Source: Burkholderiales bacterium
GTDB lineage: Bacteria > Pseudomonadota > Gammaproteobacteria > Burkholderiales > Burkholderiaceae_C
Reading direction: 5' to 3'
Assembly: GCA_030604135.1 (NCBI GenBank)
Contig: JAUVWL010000001.1
Coordinates: 1 to 64,000 of the forward strand
Length of the DNA stretch: 64,000 nucleotides
Under the pieces are notes generated by a model that was given only the letters and a program-made list of their open reading frames with translations, did no database searches and had not been told where the DNA came from. Of the stretch, positions 18,410 through 28,045 are shown piece by piece. The position numbers and the translations under genes were made by a program. How positions within the stretch are numbered: position 1 is the first letter of the stretch; each line of letters opens with the position of its first letter.

Positions 18410-20266
18410 TCACATCTTGTAGCGTTGACCCAGCACCGACTGGAGCGACTGGACGACCAGGAAGGCATCCTTGAGCTGGGTGCGCTCGAAGTTGGAAATG
18501 TCGTCCGGATCCATGAAGTTGTCGGGCGACTGCCCGGACTGGATCTGTCGGGCCTGGTGCTGTATGCGGGTGAAGGCAAGGAATTCCAGCGCATCGCGCA
18601 GGTCGCGCGCGCTCTGTTCGCTGATGGCGCCACCAGCGGCTGCGCTGGTCAGGCGATCGTGGGTGTTGACCGCCGAATCGCCACCGGCCAGGGCATAAAC
18701 CCGCGCCAGATCCACGATAGGCACGATGCCGGTGTGCTTGAGGTCGATCTTGCCCTTGTTCTCGCCGCTGCGGATGGTGCTGATGCCCTTGAACATGCCC
18801 AGCGGCGGCGTGTGGGTGAGGGCGTTGCCCACCATGTAGGCCAGGAAGATGCTGTTGCCCCTGGTCCGTTGCAGCACATCGGCACGCAGACCCTCCAGCA
18901 GTTCGCTCTTGCCGTACACCGCGCGCAGGTCGAAGAACACGCAGGTGAGCATCAGGGACTTGGGGTCGGGTTGCCCGGTCCAGCGGGCAAAATATTCGAC
19001 CCAGCGCCGACGAGGCTGTCGCCAGGTGTCGGTCATGGCCATCATTTCTCCGGGACAGTAGATGTAGCCACAGGCATCGAGCCCGTCACAGACAAACTGG
19101 GCCAGCTCGCGGAAGTAGGCTCCGTGCTCCTTCTCGTCGTAGCTGTCGTCCAGCACCAGGCAGTTGTCCTGGTCCGACTTCGCCGTCTGTTCGTTGCGTG
19201 CCTGTGATCCGGCTGCGACCCAGACGTAGTCCACCGGAGGTGGGCCCAGCCGCAACTCGGCCAGCTGCAGCAGGCGGCTGGTGATGGCATCCGTGATGGC
19301 TGTGATGATGTGGCCGGTGCTGTAGGCGGAGGCCTCTGCTGCGGCCAGATTCTGTTGCAGGCGCTTGATCTTTGAGGCCGACGCCTGCAATCCGTCCACA
19401 CCGGCCTGTTTGTAGATCTCTCCCGCCAGGTAAACCGCCGATGTGCTGTGCTGTTCGGTCAGGTCGGTGGCGGTGATCATGCCGGCGATGCGCTGCCCCT
19501 CCAGCACCGGCACGTGGTGGATGTTGTGCCGCGCCATCAGCAGCAGGGCATCGAAGGCCGGATTCTGCACGTCGATGGTCATGGGGGCCAGGGTGGCAAT
19601 GTCCATGATCGAGCGGCCGGTGTCCATGTCGGCCGCAATCACGCGGTTGCGCAGATCGCGGTCGGTGATCAGTCCGAACAGATGGTCCTGCTCAACGATC
19701 AGCACAGACGACACCCGCTTGTCGCGCATCACCTGCGCGGCATCCCGAATCGATGTGTTCGGTGGCAAGGTGATGGGTGCACGCTTGATCAGCGATCGCA
19801 CCGGGGTGGTCATCAGGTTAAGTGCCGGATCGCTGGCCGGATTGGCCCGAGAGGCGACAGAGCGGGCTCCTGTCTTGCCTTCGAACAGGTGGCCGAGCAT
19901 GGGCACTTCGGCGCAGATGGCAGAGAAGGCCTCAGGGTCGAACGAAGTCCAGATGCTGTCTCGTGTCGACAGGGCCGCCGAGGCACCCAGGTCGATGGCG
20001 CGGCCACCGCCAAACCAGTCGCCCGTTTCCAGTGACAGCAGGACGTCGCCCGAATCGTCGAGCAGATCGATCTGTCCCTCGATCAGCCATTGAATGTGCC
20101 CGCTGGGCAGCATGGCTTCGCGCTGGCTGCCCGCCGCCTGGGTCACCGGTTCCAGGCTTGCAGCGAGGCGCTGCTGCAGTCCCTCGGAAAGGCGCCCCAG
20201 CCAGTGGTGGCTTTGGATGGCGAGGGCGAGGCGGCTGCGGTCTTGTTGCTGCTGGGGGGCGTTCAT
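18410..20266 (-). CDS. CBS-domain putative nucleotidyltransferase (DUF294/DUF294_C)
   Basis: A 618-aa soluble protein. A cyclic-nucleotide-binding-like N-terminal domain (about 20-130) is followed by a CBS pair (about 155-280: TSIRDAAQVMRDKRVSSVLIV and FDALLLMARHNIHHVPVLEG) and a GlnD-like nucleotidyltransferase fold with Gly353-Ser354, Arg357, Glu359 and the metal-binding SDQD (Asp365, Asp367). The C-terminal DUF294_C region includes RGNSIFLAYMVGNALTH. By homology with GlnD it could nucleotidylylate a target, with CBS domains sensing adenine nucleotides; the target is unknown. It is convergent with the exonuclease fusion and divergent from the second symporter operon, matching the conserved neighbourhood of CrbS-type loci. 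Confidence 0.93.
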   Translation of the reverse strand: MNAPQQQQDRSRLALAIQSHHWLGRLSEGLQQRLAASLEPVTQAAGSQREAMLPSGHIQWLIEGQIDLLDDSGDVLLSLETGDWFGGGRAIDLGASAALSTRDSIWTSFDPEAFSAICAEVPMLGHLFEGKTGARSVASRANPASDPALNLMTTPVRSLIKRAPITLPPNTSIRDAAQVMRDKRVSSVLIVEQDHLFGLITDRDLRNRVIAADMDTGRSIMDIATLAPMTIDVQNPAFDALLLMARHNIHHVPVLEGQRIAGMITATDLTEQHSTSAVYLAGEIYKQAGVDGLQASASKIKRLQQNLAAAEASAYSTGHIITAITDAITSRLLQLAELRLGPPPVDYVWVAAGSQARNEQTAKSDQDNCLVLDDSYDEKEHGAYFRELAQFVCDGLDACGYIYCPGEMMAMTDTWRQPRRRWVEYFARWTGQPDPKSLMLTCVFFDLRAVYGKSELLEGLRADVLQRTRGNSIFLAYMVGNALTHTPPLGMFKGISTIRSGENKGKIDLKHTGIVPIVDLARVYALAGGDSAVNTHDRLTSAAAGGAISEQSARDLRDALEFLAFTRIQHQARQIQSGQSPDNFMDPDDISNFERTQLKDAFLVVQSLQSVLGQRYKM

Positions 20267-20450
20267 GATGTTGTCCAGGCCAATACTTTTTCAATGCTAC
20301 ACCGCGGCTTCGGTGCACAAGGTGTTAAACCCTTGGCGCCATTGATCTGCATCAGCCTGGGGTCAGGGACTGCGCATTGGCGGTAAGCTTCAGGGCATGC
20401 GGCGGGGGCAGGTGGGCCGCCGACGGAAACCAAAAACAGGAGACCTTGCC

Positions 20451-20711
20451 ATGAAGCTGGAGCCTCGACACCGACGGTACTGGCGCAGGAACCTGCGCAT
20501 GACCGCCTTTCTTCTGCTGATCTGGTTTGCCGTGAGTTTTGTGGTGAGCTTCTTCGCCCGTGAGCTGAGCTTCAACTTCTTTGGCTGGCCCTTCAGCTTC
20601 TGGGTCGGAGCCCAGGGCGCGCTGTTTGTCTATTGTCTGCTCATCGGGTTCTATGCGTGGTACATGAACCGGCTCGATATCGAGCACGGCGTTGACGAGC
20701 CCAGGGACTGA
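20451..20711 (+). CDS. DUF4212 small subunit of the second sodium:solute symporter
   Basis: 86 aa, two TM helices (about 16-36 and 46-70), with the family features RYWRRNLRM and FYAWYMNRLDIEHGV. It is clearly paralogous to the gene at 6435. AGGAGA lies 8 bp before the ATG. The partner symporter starts 166 bp downstream. That spacer (20712-20877) holds a GCCGTAGC-ccga-GCTACGGC hairpin at 20779-20798 and no other gene. Confidence 0.93.
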   Translation: MKLEPRHRRYWRRNLRMTAFLLLIWFAVSFVVSFFARELSFNFFGWPFSFWVGAQGALFVYCLLIGFYAWYMNRLDIEHGVDEPRD

Positions 20712-20877
20712 GAGGCTGAGAGAGAATCGGTCATGCCCACCTTGCCACTCCAAACCACCGCCTGCGGCCTTGCCAATGCGCGCCGTAGCCCGAGCTACGG
20801 CTGTGCTTTGCAACTTGCCGGCGTTGCTTTGGGTCACCCTTTCGGGCGCGCCCCATTCCCTCTGAGCCTCTGAATTC

Positions 20878-22995
20878 ATGTCCGGACCGCAGGAAACAGG
20901 TTGGCAGGCCGGGCAGCGCGAAGCGCGGCGCGCCTTCAGAAGGCAGCTGAACAAGGTGTACCTCTGGTACACGGGCGGTTTCTTCTTCTTTGTGCTCGCC
21001 CTGGCGGTGCTGGAACAGGCTGGACTGCCAAGGGAGTGGATCGGTTTCATTTTCCTTCTGGCCACCATCGGCCTGTATGCCGGCATCGGCATCATGAGCC
21101 GCACCACGGATGCCACCGAATACTATGTGGCCGGACGCCGTGTGCCGGCGGTCTACAACGGCATGGCCACCGGGGCCGACTGGATGTCGGCTGCCTCCTT
21201 CATCGGCATGGCGGGCACCCTGTACCTGCAGGGCTACAGCGGCCTGGCCTTCATCATGGGTTGGACCGGCGGCTATTGCCTGGTGGCGCTGTTGCTGGCA
21301 CCCTATCTGCGCAAGTTCGGCCAGTTCACCATCCCCGATTTTCTCGGTGAGCGTTACGGTGGCAATCTGCCGCGTTTCATCGGCATCTTCGCGGCCATTC
21401 TGTGTTCGTTCACCTATGTGGTGGCCCAGATCTCCGGCGTGGGACTGATCACTTCGCGTTTGACCGGTGTGGCGTTCGAGTTGGGTGTGTTCCTGGGGCT
21501 GGGCGGCATCCTGGTGTGTTCCTTCCTCGGTGGCATGAGGGCGGTGACCTGGACGCAGGTGGCGCAGTACATCGTGCTCATCATTGCCTATCTCATTCCG
21601 GTGATCTGGCTCTCGGTCAAGCAGACCGGTGTGCCCGTGCCGCAGGCTGTATACGGTTACCAGCTGGAGAAGGTGACCGCCAAGGAGCGCCTGCTGACCC
21701 ACGACCCGAAGGAACTGGAAGTCCGCTCCATTTATCGGGAGCGTGCGCGAGTGTTGGCTGGCAAGCTGGAGGACCCGGCCGCCGCGCTGGTGGCCGACAA
21801 GGCTGCAGCGGAAGCCCGGCTGGCCGAACTGAGGTTATCGGGAGCGCAGCCGGCGGTCATTGCGGCGGCAGAGAAGGCCATTTCTGCTTTGCCGCGGGAC
21901 GTGGCGTCGGCGGTGAAGTCATGGTCTGCCGCCAGGGCGGAGGCCGAGGTCAAGGCCAAACCCCTGAACGGCATGGCACCCCATGCGCAGCAATTTGCAG
22001 GTGACCCAAGGGGTAGCCCGCAGGAGCAGGTGGACTTTCGCACTTCACGCCTGAACTTCCTGGCGCTGATGTTCTGTCTGATGATCGGCACGGCGGCCTT
22101 GCCGCATATCCTGATGCGCTACTACACCGTGCCCAGCGTGCGCGAGGCGCGAGAGTCGGTCACCTGGTCGCTGGTCTTCATCTTTCTGCTTTATTTCACC
22201 GCGCCAGCGCTGGCGGTACTCGTCAAGTACGAGGTGTTCCACCTGCTGATCGGGACACCCATCGACCAGTTGCCACAATGGGTGGCCTCCTGGAACCGGG
22301 TCGACCCATCGCTCATGTCGATCACCGACATCAATGGCGACGGCATTTTGCAGCTCAACGAGATGAGCATCGGTGGCGACATCATCGTGCTGGCCACCGC
22401 CGAGATCGCGGGACTCCCCTATGTGATCTCCGGGCTGGTCGCGGCGGGCGGGCTGGCGGCGGCCTTGTCCACAGCAGATGGGTTGCTGTTGACCATTGCC
22501 AATGCGTTGTCGCACGACATGTACTACAAGATGCTGGACCCGAACGCCTCGACGGCGCGGCGGGTGACGATTTCCAAGGTGATCCTCCTGGTGGTGGCGC
22601 TGATGGCCGCCTATATTGCGGCACAGAAGCCGGCCGACATCCTTTTCCTCGTATCGGCAGCCTTCTCGTTTGCCGCAGCGGCCTTCTTTCCAGCGCTGGT
22701 GCTGGGCATCTTCTGGAAAAGGGCCACCGGCCCGGCGGCGGCCCTGGGTATGCTGGCTGGCCTGGCCATCACCTTCTACTACATGGTGATGAACCAGCCC
22801 TGGCTGCGCGAGGTGTTTGGGGTCTCTTCACCGGTCAACCTTTGGTGGGGCATTCAGCCAATTTCCGCCGGCATCTTTGGCGTGCCGCTGGGCTTTGCGG
22901 TGATCATCCTGGTGAGTCTGGTGACACCGCCGCCGAGTGCAAGGGTGCAGGAGATGGTGGAGTTTGTTCGCTACCCCAGCCTCCGCAACCCTTGA
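20878..22995 (+). CDS. Sodium:solute symporter large subunit with extended insert
   Basis: A 705-aa SSS transporter paralogous to the one at 6716 (shared ADWMSAASF, GWTGGYCLV, LAPYLRKFGQF). It is longer because of an N-terminal cytoplasmic extension (about 35 aa) and an Ala/Glu-rich, probably helical insert of about 130 residues (about 255-380), followed by LGNI-less core helices. A second hydrophilic loop contains the canonical EF-hand sequence DINGDGILQLNE at 484-495. The start is constrained by an in-frame stop at 20863; no good ribosome binding site is visible. The substrate is unknown, possibly a short-chain carboxylate given the sensor nearby. Confidence 0.93.
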   Translation: MSGPQETGWQAGQREARRAFRRQLNKVYLWYTGGFFFFVLALAVLEQAGLPREWIGFIFLLATIGLYAGIGIMSRTTDATEYYVAGRRVPAVYNGMATGADWMSAASFIGMAGTLYLQGYSGLAFIMGWTGGYCLVALLLAPYLRKFGQFTIPDFLGERYGGNLPRFIGIFAAILCSFTYVVAQISGVGLITSRLTGVAFELGVFLGLGGILVCSFLGGMRAVTWTQVAQYIVLIIAYLIPVIWLSVKQTGVPVPQAVYGYQLEKVTAKERLLTHDPKELEVRSIYRERARVLAGKLEDPAAALVADKAAAEARLAELRLSGAQPAVIAAAEKAISALPRDVASAVKSWSAARAEAEVKAKPLNGMAPHAQQFAGDPRGSPQEQVDFRTSRLNFLALMFCLMIGTAALPHILMRYYTVPSVREARESVTWSLVFIFLLYFTAPALAVLVKYEVFHLLIGTPIDQLPQWVASWNRVDPSLMSITDINGDGILQLNEMSIGGDIIVLATAEIAGLPYVISGLVAAGGLAAALSTADGLLLTIANALSHDMYYKMLDPNASTARRVTISKVILLVVALMAAYIAAQKPADILFLVSAAFSFAAAAFFPALVLGIFWKRATGPAAALGMLAGLAITFYYMVMNQPWLREVFGVSSPVNLWWGIQPISAGIFGVPLGFAVIILVSLVTPPPSARVQEMVEFVRYPSLRNP

Positions 22996-23104
22996 CCCGG
23001 CGAGCGCTGACGCATTGGAGGGAACGGGCGCTGTCTTGCTTGCCGCCAGAAGTGCGTCGTCTTAGACTGAGGGCGATTGGGGGCATTCCCCAGGAGAGTC
23101 TGGC

Positions 23105-23902
23105 ATGGCTTGGAACCGCACTGGACTGGAAGACGACCCGTCTGACTGGCTGGGCTCAGCGCCTGGTGTGGACCTGCAGGTGTCGGGCCTGCGGGAACGG
23201 TGTGCCGCCATCGTCAATGGCTGCCATTCGGCACAACACCGGGCGCAGGCCATTTTTCGTTGGGTTCAAGCCCTCCCCTTCGTCGTGCTCGATGCGAAAG
23301 ACCGAAGTGATCCCCTGCTGCTGCCCGGTAGGACCTGTGGCGACGCGTACACCAAAGCGGCCCTGATGGTCCATCTGCTGCGCCTCTGTGAGATCCCCGC
23401 CCGCATGCGGTGGGTGCAGATGGAGGCCGCTTCCTTGACGCGTGGGCTGTGGGACTTTCTCAAGCACACGGACGTGCCTTTTTACTCGCCCATGACGGAG
23501 GCCTGGCTGGAGGGTCGCTGGATGTGTACCGACGTCTATGTTTTTGACCGGCCCCTTGCCAAGGCAGCTCGACAACAGCTGCTTGAGCGTGGATGGAGCT
23601 CAGGTCTACTGATGCATGTGGAAGGGGAGGCCGATTGGGATGCCCTCCGCGATGCCTACCTTCGGTTTGCCTCCACAGATCCCGCATCCTGGCCCATCTC
23701 GGACCAGGGGTGCTTTCACAGTCATGCCGACTTTCTGGTCAGGGCCGACGTTCCGGTGCGCGAGAGCGCGTTGACCCACATGGTCTATGTCCGCCAGTTG
23801 CGTTTGATGAACGAGGCCTTGACCGCCTTGCGGGAAGGCCGGACCAAGCCAGGTCAGACCGACATGCCGCCAGACACCTCCAGCACCGCACCGTTGACGT
23901 AG
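23105..23902 (+). CDS. Transglutaminase-fold protein, probably catalytically altered
   Basis: A 265-aa cytosolic protein (no signal peptide) with a transglutaminase-like core: [35 protein letters not shown] (about 83-103), then [18 protein letters not shown] (about 131-148). In typical members the segment before KA reads G-x-C-x-x-K-A; here it reads GDAYTKA, with Cys78 three residues earlier. The position where a His precedes the E-[VA]-[YW] strand is Ser/Pro/Met/Thr. The Asp in TDVYV remains. It may be a pseudoenzyme or a divergent subgroup. GGAG precedes the ATG. The 3' end overlaps the convergent SDR gene by 49 bp. Confidence 0.8.
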   Translation: MAWNRTGLEDDPSDWLGSAPGVDLQVSGLRERCAAIVNGCHSAQHRAQAIFRWVQALPFVVLDAKDRSDPLLLPGRTCGDAYTKAALMVHLLRLCEIPARMRWVQMEAASLTRGLWDFLKHTDVPFYSPMTEAWLEGRWMCTDVYVFDRPLAKAARQQLLERGWSSGLLMHVEGEADWDALRDAYLRFASTDPASWPISDQGCFHSHADFLVRADVPVRESALTHMVYVRQLRLMNEALTALREGRTKPGQTDMPPDTSSTAPLT

Positions 23903-24597
23903 CTGGCTTCGTCGCTGGCCAGAAAGGCGTAGGCGTTGGCGATTTCCTCCGGCTGACCCAGGCGACGCAAGGGCACGCGGTGCTCCATTTCCTGGATCAC
24001 CTTCTCGGGGATGGTGCCGAGAATGGGGGTCTGGATGAAGCCGGGCGCCACCGCGTTCACCCGCACGCCCTTGGGGCCGAGTTCGCGGCTCCAGGTCTTG
24101 GTGAAGCCGATCACGCCGAACTTGGTGGCGGCGTAGTTGGTCTGGCCGAAGTTGCCGTAGATGCCGACCACGCTGGAGGCATTGAGGATCACGCCGCTGC
24201 CTTGGGCCACCATGGTGTCGGCCACGGCCTGGGCACAATGGAAGACACCGCGCAGGTTGACATCGATCACCTTGTCGAACTGCTCCAACGTCATTTTCTG
24301 CAGACGCGCGTCCTGGGTGATACCCGCGTTGTTGACCAGCACGTCGATGCGGCCGAAACGTTCCTTGACCTGGGTCACCACGGCGTCGACCATCTCGCGC
24401 TGGGTGACGTCCATGACAAACCCGACTGCAGTGGCGCCTTCGGCCTGACACTGCGCGACCGCCTCGTCAATGGGTGATTGCCTCACATCGCAGACCACGA
24501 CGGTGGCGCCTTCGCGCGCGAACTTCAGGGCGGTGGCCAGGCCAATGCCCTGGGCGGCTCCGGTGATGATGCTGATTTTGCCTTCGAGACGTTTCAT
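23854..24597 (-). CDS. fabG: Short-chain dehydrogenase, 3-oxoacyl/acetoacetyl reductase (FabG/PhaB-like)
   Basis: A 247-aa classical SDR that reduces 3-oxoacyl thioesters, or works in the reverse sense, with NAD(P)H. It has cofactor motif TGAAQGIG (about 13-20), NNAG (about 90), a catalytic Ser in NASSVVG near 141 and a YxxxK pair in NYAATKFG near 154-158. The C-terminal GGMSV is as in FabG. It begins 3 bp after the fadB-like stop codon and is surely translationally coupled to it. Context favours a fatty-acyl-CoA degradation role over fatty acid synthesis. Confidence 0.93.
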   Translation of the reverse strand: MKRLEGKISIITGAAQGIGLATALKFAREGATVVVCDVRQSPIDEAVAQCQAEGATAVGFVMDVTQREMVDAVVTQVKERFGRIDVLVNNAGITQDARLQKMTLEQFDKVIDVNLRGVFHCAQAVADTMVAQGSGVILNASSVVGIYGNFGQTNYAATKFGVIGFTKTWSRELGPKGVRVNAVAPGFIQTPILGTIPEKVIQEMEHRVPLRRLGQPEEIANAYAFLASDEASYVNGAVLEVSGGMSV

Positions 24598-24600
24598 GAA

Positions 24601-26760
24601 TCAGTATTGGGGTTGGTGCTGACGAAGGCTGGACTTTACCGTGTCACTGAGGGCAAACCCCTGACCATAGCGGGTCGTAAGGTCGGCGCAGCGCTTCTCG
24701 AAGGCGTCGATGCCCATCCCGTAGATGAACTGCAGCGCGCCGCCGGTCCATGCCGGAAAGCCGATGCCGAAGATCGATCCGATGTTGCCGTCGTGCACGC
24801 TGGTCAGCACGCCCTCCGCCAGGCAGCGCGCGGTCTCCACGGCCTGGCGGTAGAGCAGGCGGTCCTTCACGTCCTGGAGATCCCACTCGACGCCGGGCTT
24901 CTCGAACAGTGCCTTCAGCTCGGGCCAGAGGTGCTTTTTGCCACCCGGCGGATAGTCGTAGAAGCCGCCCCCGGCAGCACGCCCGGCCCGGTTGTGCTGC
25001 TTGACCATGCGTTCCACCAGTGTCTCGCCTGGCGTGGCCACGTACTGCCGGCCTTCCTCCTGGAAGTCGACGCGGGTCTGCTCCAGCACATGCACCGAGA
25101 GCGACAGGGCGGTTTCGTCCAGCACCGCCAGCGGACCGACCGGCATGCCGGCCTGCATGGCCGCGTTCTCGATCACCGGGGCGGGGATCCCCTCGCCGAG
25201 CATGGCGGCGCCTTCCATCACGAAGGTGCCGAAGGTGCGGCTGGTGTAAAAGCCGCGGGAGTCGTTGACCACGATGGGCAGCTTGCCCAGCGCCTGTACA
25301 TAGTCGTAGGCACGGGCTATGGTCTCGTCGTCGGTGTCCTTGCCGCGAATGATTTCCACCAGCTTCATCTTGTCCACCGGACTGAAGAAGTGGATGCCGA
25401 CGAATTTCTGGGGCCTGGCGCTGGCCTGGGCCAGGCCGCTGATGGGCAGGGTGGAGGTGTTGCTGGCGAAGAAGCCGCCCTCGGCCAGCATGGGCTCGGC
25501 TTCCTTCGTCACCATGGCCTTGAGTTCGCGCTGCTCGAACACGGCCTCGATGATCAGGTCGCAGCCCTTGAGGTCCTGTGCACTGGCGGTCGGGGTGATC
25601 AGACCAAGGATGCCCTGCTTCTTCTCGGCGCTCATCTGGCCCTTGTCGACCCGCTTCTGCGTGAGTTTGGCAGTGTACGACTTGCCTTTCTCGGCCATCT
25701 CCACGCTCACGTCCTTGAGCACGGTGGCGATGCCCCTGGCAGCCTGTGCGTAGGCGATGCCCGCCCCCATCATGCCGGCACCCAGAATGCCGACCTTCTT
25801 CGGCTGGTACTTTGGCACCTCTTTCGGACGGGACTGACCGCCCTTGATGGCGTTCATGTTGAAGAAGAAGGTGTTGATCATGTTGCGCGCCACCGGTCCG
25901 ACCATCAGGCTGGCCAGGTAGCGGCTTTCGACGCGCATGGCGGTGTCGAAGTCCACCATCGCACCTTCGACCATGGCGGCCAGGGCCGCCTCCGGGGCGG
26001 GATACAGGCCGCGGGTCTTCTGTTTGAGCACGGCCGGCGCCACACTGAGCATGCCGGCGATCTTCGGGTTGCTCGGCGTGCCGCCGGGCATCTTGTAATC
26101 CTTGCGGTCCCAAACGTGGGTGCAGGCCTCGGGCTTGCCCTGGGCCGCCTCGATGAAGGCCAGGGCGCGCGGCATCAGTTCTTCGGGTGAGGCCGCCAGC
26201 TCGTGCACCACGCCAATCTGCATGGCCTCTTCGGGTCCGAACAGCCGGCTCTCCAGAATGTAGGGCTGGGCCGCCATCAGACCCAGCACGCGCGTCATTT
26301 TGGTGATGCCGCCGCCTCCAGGTATCAGGCCCAGCGTGATCTCGGGCAGACCGAACTGGATCTTCGGGTTATTCACGGCAATGCGGTGGTGGCCGACCAG
26401 GGCCACTTCCCAGCCACCGCCCAGCGCCGCGCCATTCAGGCAGGACACCACAGGCACGCCCTGCGTCTCGATGGTGCGGAAGTTCTTTTTGATGCGCTCG
26501 ATCTCTTTGAAAACGCGCGGGCCGTCGGCTTCGGTCGAGCGCATCACGCCCTTGAGGTCGGCGCCGGCAAAGAAGGTGCTCTTGGCCGAGGCCAGCACGA
26601 TGCCCTTGAGCTGGGCCTTATCCCTGGCCACCTGCGCTGCGATGGCGTCCAGGTCGTCCTGCCATTGCAGGCACATGGTGTTGACCGGCGAGCCCTGCTC
26701 GTCGAAGGTGATGGTAGCGATGCCGTCGGCCAGTTCGTAGCGGATGGTTTTCGTGATCAT
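24601..26760 (-). CDS. fadB: Bifunctional enoyl-CoA hydratase/3-hydroxyacyl-CoA dehydrogenase (FadB/FadJ-like)
   Basis: A 719-aa multifunctional beta-oxidation enzyme. The N-terminal crotonase domain (about 1-290) has the oxyanion-hole segment NGAALGGGWE and the catalytic Glu region FGLPEITLGLIPGGGG. The NAD-binding domain starts at about 318 with GILGAGMMGAG and is followed by the dehydrogenase motif HFFSPVDKMKLVEII. The C-terminal helical domains complete the fold. GGAG lies 10 bp before the ATG. It sits between the thiolase and the SDR genes in one operon (thiolase, FadB, SDR). Confidence 0.96.
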   Translation of the reverse strand: MITKTIRYELADGIATITFDEQGSPVNTMCLQWQDDLDAIAAQVARDKAQLKGIVLASAKSTFFAGADLKGVMRSTEADGPRVFKEIERIKKNFRTIETQGVPVVSCLNGAALGGGWEVALVGHHRIAVNNPKIQFGLPEITLGLIPGGGGITKMTRVLGLMAAQPYILESRLFGPEEAMQIGVVHELAASPEELMPRALAFIEAAQGKPEACTHVWDRKDYKMPGGTPSNPKIAGMLSVAPAVLKQKTRGLYPAPEAALAAMVEGAMVDFDTAMRVESRYLASLMVGPVARNMINTFFFNMNAIKGGQSRPKEVPKYQPKKVGILGAGMMGAGIAYAQAARGIATVLKDVSVEMAEKGKSYTAKLTQKRVDKGQMSAEKKQGILGLITPTASAQDLKGCDLIIEAVFEQRELKAMVTKEAEPMLAEGGFFASNTSTLPISGLAQASARPQKFVGIHFFSPVDKMKLVEIIRGKDTDDETIARAYDYVQALGKLPIVVNDSRGFYTSRTFGTFVMEGAAMLGEGIPAPVIENAAMQAGMPVGPLAVLDETALSLSVHVLEQTRVDFQEEGRQYVATPGETLVERMVKQHNRAGRAAGGGFYDYPPGGKKHLWPELKALFEKPGVEWDLQDVKDRLLYRQAVETARCLAEGVLTSVHDGNIGSIFGIGFPAWTGGALQFIYGMGIDAFEKRCADLTTRYGQGFALSDTVKSSLRQHQPQY

Positions 26761-26781
26761 GTGCGTGGTCTCCGCTTTCGT

Positions 26782-27987
26782 TCAGATGCGTTCAACAATC
26801 GTCGCAATGCCCATACCGCCGCCCACACACAGGGTGGCGAGGCCGTAGCGCTTGCCCGTGCGGTGCAACTCGTCAACCAGGGTGTTCAGAATCATGGCGC
26901 CGGTGGCGCCCAGCGGGTGGCCCAGTGCGATGGCGCCCCCGTTGACGTTGACTTTCTCGTGCGGCACGCCCATCTCCTGCATGAACTTCATGGGCACGGC
27001 GGCAAAGGCCTCGTTGACCTCGAACAGGTCAATCTGGTCGATGCTCATGCCGGCTTTGGCCAGCGCCTTGCGCGCTGCCGGCATGGGGCCGGTGAGCATG
27101 ATGGTGGGGTCGGCGCCGGACAGCGCGACGGCCACGATGCGCGCACGCGGGGTGAAGCCGTGGGTCTTGCCCGCGGCCTCGCTGCCGATCAGGATGGCGG
27201 CGGCGCCGTCCACGATGCCGGAGGAGTTGCCGGCGTGGTGCACGTGGTGGATGCGCTCGACCTGCGGGTAGCGCTGCAGGGCGACCGCATCGAAACCCAT
27301 GGCGCCCAGTTGCTCGAACGCCGGCTTGAGGCCCGCGAGGCCTTCCATGGTCGTATTGGGTTTGATGAACTCGTCGTGCTCCAGAATGGGCAGACCCATG
27401 GCGTCCCGGACGGGGACCACCGACCGGTCGAAACGGCCGGCGGCGCGGGCCGCGGCCGCGCGTTTCTGCGACTCGAGCGCGAAGGCGTCGACGTCCTGCC
27501 GGGAGAAGCCGTTGAGCGTAGCGATCAGGTCGGCGCCGATGCCCTGCGGCACGAACAGGGTGGCGCTGTTGGTCTCCGGGTCCTGGGCCCAGGCGCCGCC
27601 GTCGGAGCCGATGGGCACGCGGCTCATGCTTTCGACACCACCGGCCACGACCAGGTCTTCCCAGCCGCTGCGCACCTTCATGGCGGCCATGTTGACCGCC
27701 TCCAGACCCGAGGCGCAGAAGCGGTTGAGCTGCACACCGGCGCATCGCCAGTCCCAGCCGGCCTTGAGCGCCGCGACCTTGGCGATGACCGATCCCTGCT
27801 CGCCAATCGGTGACACCACCCCCATGACCACATCGTCCACCGCAGCGGTGTCCAGATCGTTGCGGCGCTGCAGTTCGGTCAGCAGTCCGGACAGCAGGTT
27901 GACGGGTTTGACTTCGTGAAGGCTGCCGTCTTTCTTTCCCTTGCCCCGCGGGGTGCGGATGGCGTCGTAGATGAAGGCTTCGCTCAT
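26782..27987 (-). CDS. fadA: Acetyl-CoA acyltransferase (thiolase, FadA-like)
   Basis: A 401-aa degradative thiolase that cleaves 3-oxoacyl-CoA. The nucleophilic Cys is in [11 protein letters not shown] (about 88-98). The His is in [14 protein letters not shown], and the second catalytic Cys in CVGGGMG near the C-terminus. AGGAGA precedes the ATG. It is the first gene of the fadA-fadB-SDR operon and is transcribed away from the acyl-CoA dehydrogenase gene at 28098. Confidence 0.97.
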   Translation of the reverse strand: MSEAFIYDAIRTPRGKGKKDGSLHEVKPVNLLSGLLTELQRRNDLDTAAVDDVVMGVVSPIGEQGSVIAKVAALKAGWDWRCAGVQLNRFCASGLEAVNMAAMKVRSGWEDLVVAGGVESMSRVPIGSDGGAWAQDPETNSATLFVPQGIGADLIATLNGFSRQDVDAFALESQKRAAAARAAGRFDRSVVPVRDAMGLPILEHDEFIKPNTTMEGLAGLKPAFEQLGAMGFDAVALQRYPQVERIHHVHHAGNSSGIVDGAAAILIGSEAAGKTHGFTPRARIVAVALSGADPTIMLTGPMPAARKALAKAGMSIDQIDLFEVNEAFAAVPMKFMQEMGVPHEKVNVNGGAIALGHPLGATGAMILNTLVDELHRTGKRYGLATLCVGGGMGIATIVERI

Positions 27988-28045
27988 GGTGTCTCCTGGG
28001 GAACTGACCCGGTGGTCGGATCGACCGGATCAGTATAGACTTTTG

